A stretch of DNA of 64,000 nt, taken from NCBI RefSeq assembly GCF_030052815.1, contig NC_079502.1, positions 930,001-994,000 on the forward strand. Reading direction: 5' to 3'. The notes under the pieces were generated by a model. The model was not told where the DNA came from. It searched no databases and saw only the letters and a list, made by a program, of their open reading frames with translations. This DNA comes from Hevea brasiliensis (taxonomy: Eukaryota; Streptophyta; Magnoliopsida; Malpighiales; Euphorbiaceae). Positions 54,029-64,000 of the stretch are shown here, piece after piece (the first letter of the stretch is position 1; each line of letters starts with the position of its first letter). The translations under genes and the position numbers were made by a program.

Positions 54029-54311
54029 CAAGTTTTAAACACCAAATGTGGTATGTTGGGAGTGCCAAAGTCAATGTACACATTTTTATTCTAAAAGTCA
54101 ATATTTTTTTTTACCAATGAGGTGAATAGTGACACCAAAACCAAAAAATTGGCAATTTTGCCAAAATGACCTAAACTTTGAGAAAGTGACCAAAACTAAC
54201 AAGTTTTGAATACAAAATGTGGTATGTTGGGAGTATTAAAACCAATGTACCTATTGTTTATGCAAAAGTCAATATTTTAGTTGACTAATGAAATGAATAG
54301 TGACATGAAAA
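54029..54311 (+). repeat. Tandem duplication within the long LTR
   Basis: Two diverged units of about 113 bp (54029-54141 and 54200-54311), both with CAAGTTTT.AA, TGTGGTATGTTGGGAGT, AAAGTCAATATTTT and GAATAGTGACA. The related solo LTR at 16643-20312 seems to have one copy (near 18110-18215). Confidence 0.7.
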
Positions 54312-54431
54312 CTTGAAATTCAAAAATTGTGAAACTTAAAAATGCAAAATGCCCTAGTAGGCCTAATGTGATTGGTTTGGATAGTTTGGCATGCCAATAG
54401 GGTATTGTTTTAGCAGTACTGCGAAAGGAAA

Positions 54432-54532
54432 GGCTTTATGCCTGTATTCATGGCTTTATGTCCGTATTCATGGCTTTTATGCCCGTATTCATGGCTTTTA
54501 TGCCAATTATGTGATATCATGGCTTTTTAGCC
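54432..54532 (+). repeat. Short tandem repeat TTTATGCCCGTATTCATGGC
   Basis: Three good and one or two partial units of 20-22 bp in direct order. Confidence 0.8.
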
Positions 54533-54880
54533 ATCTTGTTATCGTGGTTGGCGTTCTGCGTCCCATGGTATGACGCCCGAGGCACCGCGGTGTCGGTGCC
54601 AACGACCCATTATCCGATCGATCGTTCAAGATAGGTTACTTGGGCATGGAAAAGTATAATCAGAATCGAACTGATTGTTAAAGAAAATACAAAAATTAAA
54701 TATCAGGAATGATTACGATAGAATACAAAGAAACTCAAGATCATGAAGAAAATAATTAACAAAATGCATGAAGAAGTTAATATCATAAAACGTAATTAGC
54801 CCTCGACTAAACACTAAGTTGGTAATTATTCAGTTCTTATGAACACAATGGCTAAGAAATTATGATTTTTATATTGCATA

Positions 54881-56627
54881 TGTCACGACCCAACCTATGG
54901 GCCGGACCGGCACTAGGACCTGGGCCAGCCTAAAGCCCCCGAGGCCCGTAGTAAGCCTAACTGTTCATTAACCCAACTCTAAGGCCCATTGGGCCCAAAT
55001 TCAAGAAAACAAACGGACAGAGTCCGGCCATAAAATGGACTTTCCAACGAGGAGTTTTCGACTCACCCGATCTGTAAACACAATAAATACTCAATTGGGG
55101 AGCTCAGCTCACCCTCCACATACTCATCAGAATAAAAATAAATGGGAGCTCAGCTCCCTCATCCAATCCATCCAACATGCATAGAATATTAAGTTTACAG
55201 GTCCAAAAATAATAATTTAGTTTACAGACCCAAATCAAATAAACATTCCTAACACATGCGGAAATTCTAAGATTTAACAAGTTTATACAAACAGTAATAA
55301 TTGACCTGCGAGGGAGAAAGCAGGTTAACCTCAAAAAAAAGTATCCTCCTGTGGCCTGTAAAAATTTTTGAACAGGAGTGAGCGTTCGACTCAGAGAGTA
55401 AAATATCAATTTTAACCATAATCTCTATAACTATCTAAAACTAATGCACCCTGTAGAGTGAAATGCAACATCAACATCATTTTCACATCATAACATCAAA
55501 AAGGTAATTTGGAGCACTCACACACCCTGTAGCATCAATCATAACATATGGGAGTGATCCCTATCTGACTCTCTTAAATCCAACACAGTGCGATGAATTA
55601 CTCAAGCTCGGACTTCCACTTAATAACCAAATCGAGGGTCCCAGCGAATTACTCAAGCCGTGACTACCCCTCGAAGGATCGGGTCCCAGCGAATTACTCA
55701 AGCCGTGACTACCCCGTCCTATCCATAGTCCACACCACATCACATGCACGCCAACGCACGCACACTGCTCCAAATTACCACAACAACATCATGGCACTTT
55801 AACAGTTATCATGCATCATAAATCGTGCCTAGAGTTTAACTACATAAATATATGCATATAAGTGATGCATGGGCATGCTGAACATATAATAATATCAAAA
55901 TTACAATTAAAATTAATATTTTACTCACAGACTTCACGATGGTCACTGAGGCGGCTGGGCGGAGGAAGAAGGCTGTCCCGGCTCACCTGACAATTTTATT
56001 ACAATCATTAATAAATTTGACTCAATACAAACAAAGAAAAAGACCAATACGTCCTAAGTCGTAGAAAATCCAGTGAGTCTCCCCTATACCTAGGACCTAC
56101 CCAACCTGCAAAATGGCTCAAAACACACTTCTATATTTACAATCCATATATCCACAGCTCAATCATATCACACAGCCCCTCCTGGGCCCATCAAATCAAT
56201 CATCCATCACAGTATGTAATATTTCAATTTAGTCCTTATAATTGACCATTTTTGCAAAAGCGCCCAAATAAGCTCTAAAAATTCTAAAACTTTGCCCGCG
56301 TCCTTAGCAATATTACTAAGCTATTGCAAAAGAATCATAATTTTCTAAGCTACCACGAATATTTTACGGATTTTTAATCCTATTTAAGCACTAGAAAATT
56401 ACGTAAAAACAAGGTTCGGGTTTACCTTTGCCGATTCCGACTTCGGGAACGCGCTCGGGATGCCTGACAATGGTGGGGTAGCCAAAACCTCGATCCAATT
56501 CGGAGACTTTTCCGGTAGCTAGTCTGTCTGGCCGGAAATTCACAGATCCGGACAACTGTCAAATTTTCGCGAATTGAGGATACCTACATGAAGCCCAATA
56601 ATAATATATAAAATCAGGGGTGTTACA
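54881..56627 (-). repeat. 3' LTR of Tekay-like element
   Basis: 1,747 bp. Plus strand begins TGTCACGACCC and ends GGGTGTTACA. Very similar to the right LTR. Differences cluster in 55560-55780, where this copy has several short extra pieces. Confidence 0.92.
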
Positions 56628-56639
56628 TTCTCCCCCCCT

Positions 56640-58709
56640 TACAGAAAATTCGTCCTCGAATTTTACACAAGGCAGAATAAAGTACATGATTGCACATTGA
56701 ACAGATAAAGGGTACTTGCTACGCATGTCCCGTTCGACTCCAGTGCACTCTTCCACCGACGGCTCCTCCACAAAACCTTAACCATAGGGATCTGTTTTGA
56801 TCTTAGCCGTCTCACTTGGTAGTCCACTATGGCTACTGTGTTGCTCCTCAAATGTCAAGTTCTCTTTTAGCTCTATTACATCTGGTTGTAGTACATGAGA
56901 AGGATCGGGAATGTATTTCCTGAGCATGGAGATGTGAAACATGGGATGAACGTGAGAAAGGTTGGGTGGTAGCTCCAACCGGTGGCAACTGCTCCAACTC
57001 TATCGGTAACCTCAAAGGTCCAATATACCGAGCTGCCAACTTGCCATTCTATCCAAATCTCACGACTACCTACATTGGAGAAACCATCACGAAAACAAAG
57101 TCGCCAACTGCAAACACCACATCCCTCCGTGCAGGGTGCATAACTCTTACGCCTCTTGAAAATTTGTTTTGATCGTTCCCTGATTAAAGGAACTACCTCT
57201 GAAGTGTACTGCACTAGGTCTACATCATGCACCTTTGCTTCCCCCATTTCCGTCCAACACAGAGGAGACCTACACTTTCTTCCATATAGTGCCTCATAGG
57301 GTGGCATCCCTATGCTGGAGTGATAACTGTTGTTGTAGGCAAACTCCACCAAAGCTAGCTGCTCATCCCATTGACCTCCAAAATCCAAAACACTCATGCG
57401 AAGCATGTCTTCGATGTTTGGATTGTCCTTCAATTTGTCCGTGCATGCGAGGGTGGAAAGCCGTCTTGAAGTTCAAGCAGGTGCCAAGTGCCTCCTGCAA
57501 CTTTCTCCAAAACCGAGAAGTGAACTGGGGCCCTCTGTCAGATATTATGGAAGCAGGAACTCCATGCAATCTGACTATTTCTCGAGTGTAGAGTCGGGTA
57601 TACTGTGCAACAGAATATGTGATCTTCACTGGCAAGAAGTGAGCTGATTTAGTTAAGCGGTCTACAATTACCCATATCGAATCATATCCTCGCGTGGTAC
57701 GAGGCAACCCAGTCACAAAATCCATAGTAATCATTTCCCACTTCCATTCTGGGATAGGGAGCTCTTGCAGCTTCCCTGACGGTCTCTGGTGTTCAAACTT
57801 CACCTTCTGACAAGTCAAGCACTTGGACACAAAGTCTGCTATGTCTCTCTTCATGCCATTCCACCAGTAGCTATCTTTCACATCATGATACATTTTGGTG
57901 GAACCTGGGTGGACACTGTAAAGTGTGTAGTGTGCCTCTCGCATGATTTCATTCCTGAGGTTGTCCACATCGGGCACACATATCCTAGAACCATGCACTA
58001 GGGCGCCATCATTGGCAAATCCAAACTCACCACCTTCACCTTGCTGTACTCTTTCTATGATCTTCATCAATTGTTGGTCTCTGTGTTGGGAAACTCTAAC
58101 TATGTCCCTCAAGTCTGGCCTCACTGAAAAGTGAGCCAACAATACCCCCTCATCTGAAAGATCTAGGATTAAACCTTGATCCATCAACTCATGTACTTCC
58201 TGAATCAACGGTCTCTTCTCTGAAATGTGCGCCAAAGCGCGGATGATTTCCTGCTCAAAGCATCTGCTACAACATTGGCCTTCCCAGGGTGGTACTGGAT
58301 GGTGCAATCATAGTCTTTCAGAAGCTCCATCCATCTCCTCTGTCTCAAGTTTAAATTCCTCTGTTGGAAGATGTACTTTAAACTCTTATGGTCGGTGTAT
58401 ATCTCGCACACTTCACCATACAGATAATGTCTCCAGATTTTCAATTGCAAAGACTACAGCCGCCATTTCCAAATCATGGGTGGGGTAGTTCTGCTCATGC
58501 CTCTTCAGCTGCCTTGAAGCATAAGCCACTACCTTTCCATTCTGCATCAAAACACACCCAAGGCCAACTCTGGAGGCGTCACAATACACGGTGTATCCTT
58601 CACCACTCACAGGTAGTGCCAACACAGGGGCAGTGGTTAGACACTCCTTATCCTCATCATTATAACTGACTCTATCGAGCTCTCTTCCTGTCCTTTGCAT
58701 CTTATCCAC
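56640..58709 (-). pseudogene. Gypsy pol remnant: RNase H, integrase, chromodomain
   Basis: Minus strand. RNase H starts with [10 protein letters not shown] and [18 protein letters not shown] (about 58600), then [18 protein letters not shown]; after a frameshift near 58430 it continues [13 protein letters not shown] and a [16 protein letters not shown] block. Integrase has the HHCC finger (ending CLTCQKVK, about 57810), the DDE core with MDFVTGLPR, a DRGPQFTSRFW stretch and the Glu in HGQIEGQ (about 57460), then YNNSYHSSIGMPPYEALYG (about 57320). After more frameshifts come the GAP/GPF-type and HPMFHISMLRKYIPDPSHV segments (about 56930) and a chromodomain-like IVDYQVRRLRSKQIPMVKVLW (about 56800). 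The chromodomain suggests the Tekay clade. It cannot be translated as one protein. Confidence 0.85.
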
Positions 58710-60758
58710 TTCCCTTTTCCTATTTTTGGTATTGTTGGTATCTTTTCAACCTGCTGTACTTATTCCTTAATTTTAGTCCTATCTCATCCTTACACCTTTT
58801 CCTTCAAAGATGTCTATCCCATCATCAACTTTAACTTTCTTTTTATTTCTTAGTCTTATCTTGATTACTAGTTTCATTACTTCAAGAATTCTAACCCTAT
58901 GATTTACTCCTACCAGCACATTCTTCACCTTATGTAACACTTATAATTACCCATAGAAAATTTTTCTTGTATCACCTTTTTTCCAACTTAACTATCAGAA
59001 CATTATCATTCCCTACCAGCCTTAGTAGGAAATTGCTTATCCTGGATGAATATGAGCCCCATAAACTATAAGTTCCATCTGAACTAACACGGCTGTAGGA
59101 AATATGTGTCATGCCTTAATTCCAAACAAGATACTTCACGTGTTCATTCTCCTTAATATAATCATATATCGCCCATAGCTTTCTAAACTTCAACCTCAAA
59201 TTACCCATCATAAACAATTTCATCTATTGAAACTCATCCATAAATAGTACTTCATCTAGCTCATAGTTTAAAACAGTCGCAAGCCTTAGTAGCTAACTCA
59301 ATTTAACTCCTGTCATTACTCTGATCGTCCTTTCATACTTAACACTAGGTATGCACTTACTGTCATTCTCATATCAGGAAATTATGTATGAATTTGTGCC
59401 TACCAAACTCTCAATAACTAGGTCTCCTTGTCTCAGTTTCTGTTCCTTATATAACCTTCTAGAACCAAAAGCACAAGCTAAACTTGAAAAGAAAGAAAAT
59501 ATTCTCTTATATTCAACTACGCCCGATTGTCCATATAATAATGTTTAACCTATGTTTCTTAGTCTTTCTCTTCAAATTTCATCATCTCCTAGCACAATTG
59601 TGCTCTACCTATAAGGTATCATCTGCATGAACCCTTTACTGTACCATCGTCCTTCCTGCCATAATATATTTTTTTTTTTAATTTATTAACTTTACTTATA
59701 CTCGACCTATGATTCATATCTATCATCGTTTATATTGTGCCCTTAACTTTTGTTGATTCCTGAAAGATTTCTCTCACTAATAAATTCTTCCAACACTAAT
59801 TCCATCCTTATCTAGGGTCATTAATTTGATCCTTGAACTTTCTAGTGATTTATAACCATCCAGACTTGTCACTTTTCGTTCTACCCCTACTATTGTCCTG
59901 TCGTTATTGCTTCACTACAAAGTGATTCTGTTGATCACACTAAAAATGTTTGCCTGACATTCATAACGAACCTCTAACTACCTTCTCACTATCTCAAAAG
60001 TCTAACCTAAAACCTATGTGTCATTATCTATCATTCTTTTCCTCTCATCATACCTATTTGATCCCTTAGACTGACTTTTATTCAACTTACTGCTTACTAA
60101 CTTCTCTTTCTCTACCTATTTAGGTAGTCCGCAATACCATCGCACACCTTCTAACATTTACTCATTATTATTGTATTCCATACCTCCATCACTATTCTTG
60201 CTAATATGGTCCCATTTTGGGTTCTCCATCCTTGTCATTCACCTTGCCAAGAATAACACTTAGCCTACCCTATATCTTAACTTTGTTCCTTCTATTATGC
60301 GCCATTCAGATTGTCCTTTCATTTATTTCTTTTGTCTTACCCAAAATAGAACTTAACTATTCTATTCCTGGTTCCATTCTTCTTCCTAACATGACAGCTG
60401 TACCTGCTAACTATATCTTTCAGAGTCTCTACCGCGTTATCACATATCTGTGCTACTCAGATTTGGTCCTTTGACCACTCTAGCTAGTACTTCCACTAGC
60501 ATTTAGATTATATTGTATCTACAATCACTTGTCCAAACTTTCATTCTGCACTTTCTCTATCCATTGGCCTTCTATAATTTATCTTTGCTAATTTATTACT
60601 CTTAACACTATTATAATTAGATTATACTATTGTTTTGAATAATTTGAAATTAGAAAGGAACTCAGCAAATTACAGTCATACTTTTATTGTATGATCTCTA
60701 TTCTTATCCTTTAGCTTACATAATACCCTTACTACCTCGAGAACTAATTTTGCAGTAA

Positions 60759-60810
<52 letters not shown>

Positions 60811-62012
60811 TTCCATGTTTACTCAACTAGCCCAAAACTTAAGATTCCGGGCACCCAAACCTGTCATCCAATTCAAAGGATTTACATCCATCATGATCCG
60901 ATTATATATGATTCCTATAATGGAACTTGTATCCTCTCCAGGATACCCGAGCCAACTACTCTCGACCACACTCTACAATCCCATCTGGGACACTATTTTA
61001 TTGGTCACCATTATTAGTAATAACTTTCGATCCCTTTTGAAAAGATAGGACTATACCATAACTTGCAACAAAGGTACTACATTTACCACCTTGCCCAAAA
61101 CCATGTCAAATTAATGTCTCAATTATTATATCATAGCTCCGTAAATCATCAATTCATAGTTTCGACCTTCCCTAGGTAGTAGGGTTGTACTTTATTCCAT
61201 CTTGATACACACAAAGTATACTATTCTCACTCTATAGGTGTCACCTTTACTTTGCAACTAGTCCAAACCTCTGCAGTGCGATGGCAACTCTTCAGTAACT
61301 CTAGCTCATGCTAGGGTAATCGAAGTCACCGACTCTAGTTACCACCCAACTATGACCTTTCGATATTCTAGCTCTAGGCTCTTAACCAGAGTTCCCAACT
61401 CCTCTGCGGATATAAAACTCATTGCAGTATTCTTGTACCAAAGCAGACGCCTGCAACATCCTCATCATAAGCACTACAGGAAGTACGCGACTCTACACAA
61501 TAATCTCATGTCGATCATGTAATGCACTTACAGAGCGGACATCGAGAACATTGTATAGTTACTACGATACGTCTGACGGACTAGGTCTCCTAATTTCTTA
61601 TCTCTCCTGAATCTTCTATTATCACAAACTTATTACATTTGGGTCATCTACGATGCCGATGAGTGGTATCCTCATCCTTATCTAGGGCAACTGTACTTTT
61701 AAGACTCACTTTTATGTACTCGTGTCTTACACGAAATGGGCACACCATTTAAACCCATACAGACAAAAATATAACATTTCTTGGAGTACGTATCCTCATG
61801 ATAGACCTCACATGTCTACTAACTCTATTTCACATTTCTGTGTACTCCACGAAAATCAAGACACTAACTGAGGTAATCTTATATTTCCCGAGATATAACG
61901 TAGAATCTAGAAATAAAGAATTACAGGAAAAGACGAAACAAAATCCTATACTCTGCATGTGACTCCTAGTAGACTCTTCCCAACACTTAGATAATTTTTC
62001 CCTATGAATCTG
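58710..62012 (-). mobile_element. Non-coding leader of the Tekay-like element
   Basis: On the minus strand this runs from the primer-binding site to RNase H, the place normally occupied by gag-protease-RT and of about the same length (3.3 kb). No RT box, zinc knuckle or protease motif could be found in any frame. It is related throughout to 47834-52128 (opposite strand). The match continues right up to 52128 and then on for about 100 bp in this copy only, implying that the copy at 47771 was interrupted there. Confidence 0.65.
60761..60811. repeat. (TTA)n microsatellite
   Basis: About sixteen TTA units inside the leader of the Tekay-like element. The related copy at 47771-52128 has no such tract at the matching place. 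Confidence 0.9.
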
Positions 62013-62036
62013 GAGCCTAAGCTCTGATACCACATT

Positions 62037-63772
62037 TGTCACGACCCAACCTATGGGCCGGACTGGCACTAGGACCTGGGCCAGCCTAAAGCCCCCGAGG
62101 CCCGTAGTAAGCCTAACTGTTCATTAACCCAACTCTAAGGCCCATTGGGCCCAAATTCAAGAAAACAAACGGACAGAGTCCGGCCATAAAATGGACTTTC
62201 CAACGGGGAGTTTTCGACTCACCCGACCTGTAAACACAATAAATACTCAATTGGGGAGCTCAGCTCACCCTCCACATACTCATCAGCATAAAAATAAATG
62301 GGAGCTCAGCTCCCTCATCCAATCCATCCAACATGCATAGAATATTAAGTTTACAGGTCCAAAAATAATAATTTAGTTTACAGACCCAAATCAAATAAAC
62401 ATTCCTAACACATGCGGAAATTCTAAGATTTAACAAGTTTATACAAACAGTAATAATTGACCTGCGAGGGAGAAAGCAGGTTAACCTCAAAAAAAGTATC
62501 CTCCTGTGGCCTGTAAAAATTTTTGAACAGGAGTGAGCGTTCGACTCAGAGAGTAAAATATCAATTTTAACCATAATCTCTATAACTATCTAAAACTAAT
62601 GCACCCTGTAGAGTGAAATGCAACATCAACATCATTTTCACATCATAACATCAAAAAGGTAATTTGGAGCACTCACACACCCTGTAGCATCAATCATAAC
62701 ATATGGGGTGATCCCTATCTGACTCTCTTAAATCCAACTGGTGCCAAATTACTCAAGCTCGGACTTCCACTTAATAACCAAATCGAGGTCCTTGAATTAC
62801 TCAAGCCGTGACTACCCTCGAAGGATCGGGTCCCAATTACTCAAGCCGTGACTACCGTCCTATCCATAGTCCACACCACATCACACGCACGCCAACGCAC
62901 GCTGCTGCTCCAAATTACCACAACAACATCATGGCACTTTATGATTATCATGCATCATAAATCGTGCCTAGAGTTTAACTACATAAATATATGCATATAA
63001 GTGATGCATGGGCATCTTGAACATATAATAATATCATAATTACAATTAAAATGAATTTTTTACTCACAGACTTGACGACAATCACCGTGGCGGTGGGCGG
63101 AGGAAGAAGGCATCGGCTCACCTGACAATTATATTACATTTATTTAATACAATCTGACTCAATACAAATAAAGAAAAAGACCAATTACGTCCTAAGTCGT
63201 GCCGAAAATCCGGCAGAGTCTCCCCTATACCTAGGACCTACCCAACCTGCAAAATGGCTCAAAACACACTTCTATATTTACAATCCATATATCCACAGCT
63301 CAATCATATCACACAGCCCCTCCTGGGCCCATCAAATCAATCATCCATCACAGTATGTAATATTTCAATTTAGTCCTTATAATTGACCATTTTTGCAAAA
63401 ACTGCCCAAATAAGCTCTAAAAATTCTAAAACTTTGCCCCGCGGTCCTTAGCAATATTACTAAGCTATTGCAAAAAGAATCATAATTTTCTAAGCTACCA
63501 CGAATATTTTACGGATTTTTAATCCTATTTAAGCACTAGAAAATTACGTAAAAACAAGGTTCGGGTTTACCTTTGCCGATTCCGACTTCGGGAACGCGCT
63601 CGGGATGCCTGACAATGGTGGGGTAGCCAAAACCTCGATCCAATTCGGAGACTTTTCCGGTAGCTAGTCTGTCTGGCCGGAAATTCACAGATCCGGACAA
63701 CTGTCAAATTTTCGCGAATTGAGGATACCTACACGAAGCCTAATAATAATATATAAAATCAGGGGTGTTACA
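62037..63772 (-). repeat. 5' LTR of Tekay-like element
   Basis: 1,736 bp, same ends as the 3' LTR. The primer-binding site starts four bases inside its inner edge. Confidence 0.92.
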
Positions 63773-64000
63773 GCATATTATTTCTTTCTATTTTATTATT
63801 TGCACCACTAAGCTTTATGCTTAGCGCGTCGCTTTTGCAACGCGTAGGTACTGAAGATTGGACAGAGCACCAGTAGACCACAGATTCGGTAAGGCAGTTC
63901 ACAGTTCTGCATAGTGTCTGTGTCACCTCACTGTCAGCAGTGCATTGGTAGGGCGCTAGATGTCATTTTGGTATTTTGTAATTGATTTTATTTTCTCATA

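Larger units (their letters stand above)
54881..63772 (-). mobile_element. Ty3/Gypsy (Tekay-like chromovirus) element, internally rearranged
   Basis: 8,892 bp, flanked by the perfect 5-bp duplication GCATA (54876-54880 and 63773-63777). LTRs are at 54881-56627 and 62037-63772. The primer-binding site is on the minus strand next to the right LTR (62021-62032, complement of TGGTATCAGAGC). The polypurine tract (GGGGGGGAGAA on the minus strand) is beside the left LTR. From 5' to 3' the interior is a ~3.3 kb non-coding leader, then RNase H, integrase and a chromodomain-like tail. Gag, protease and reverse transcriptase cannot be found. Confidence 0.88.
52129..64000 (+). mobile_element. Long Gypsy-type LTR, split by the Tekay-like element and running off the window
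   Basis: Begins TGTAACATCC and carries CCGGTGACCGGTGTCGGTCC near its start, as does the minus strand of the solo LTR at 16643. It continues to 54880, is interrupted by 54881-63772, and resumes after the GCATA duplication at 63778-64000 with GCACCACTAAGC..GCTTAGCG, matching the segment about 690 bp from the end of the solo LTR. About 2.98 kb is visible, so some 500-700 bp should lie beyond the edge. Whether it is a solo LTR or the end of a full element cannot be seen. No coding sequence. Confidence 0.65.

Noticed and set aside
54432..54532. CRISPR-like array
   Set aside because: Units are contiguous tandem copies without unique spacers, in plant LTR DNA.
52129..54880. 3' LTR belonging to the non-coding element at 47771
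   Set aside because: The internal homology with the Tekay-like leader continues in that copy past the equivalent of 52128, so the LTR looks like an insertion and not the element's own end. It is not excluded entirely.

Overview
This is nuclear DNA from a flowering plant, most likely a woody eudicot. The family could be Euphorbiaceae, but that is a guess from the general look of genes and repeats and nothing here proves it. Genes have many introns with GT/AG borders, intergenic DNA is AT-rich, and most of the window is transposable elements that can be delimited by their target-site duplications (TSDs).

Host genes, left to right, all on the minus strand: (1) a family 1 beta-glucosidase resembling Arabidopsis BGLU42, with ten exons in view and its 3' end beyond position 1; (2) an intact PRP38 splicing-factor gene (six coding exons, 28834-32124); (3) a leucine-rich-repeat receptor-like protein pseudogene (33328-36089); (4) an intact intronless mitochondrial-type PPR gene (44823-46559). 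I see no bacterial, organellar or CRISPR-type content.

Mobile elements. The beta-glucosidase introns carry an hAT-type MITE and a non-autonomous LTR element. At 9823-11150 there is a 1.3 kb hAT-like element with an RTE-type LINE tail inside it. At 11199-21428 a 5'-truncated L1 LINE was split by a Copia element (12184-20664), which was itself split by a 3.67 kb solo LTR (16643-20312); each layer has its own TSD. A degenerate MULE transposase lies at 21640-22560. A very young 4.3 kb LTR element (23768-28110) encodes only gag and protease (TR-GAG type), and its LTRs carry ten regularly interspersed copies of a core motif, ACGAGGTTC. A second, fairly young Copia element (36366-41445) sits just upstream of the receptor pseudogene.

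The right third (47771-64000) is a Gypsy-derived mosaic. It holds a forward, non-coding internal region of about 3.4 kb; a Cassandra-type TRIM with 5S-rRNA-derived LTRs and an unusual extra inverted LTR inside that region; a long LTR starting at 52129; and, splitting that LTR, a Tekay-like Ty3/Gypsy element (54881-63772). The Tekay-like element fuses a related non-coding leader, in opposite orientation, directly to RNase H-integrase-chromodomain remnants.

The observations most worth a second look are the inverted-LTR Cassandra (both outer ends are the same LTR end, yet a perfect 5-bp TSD is present), the motif array in the TR-GAG LTRs, and the non-coding leader shared by two Gypsy-type copies.
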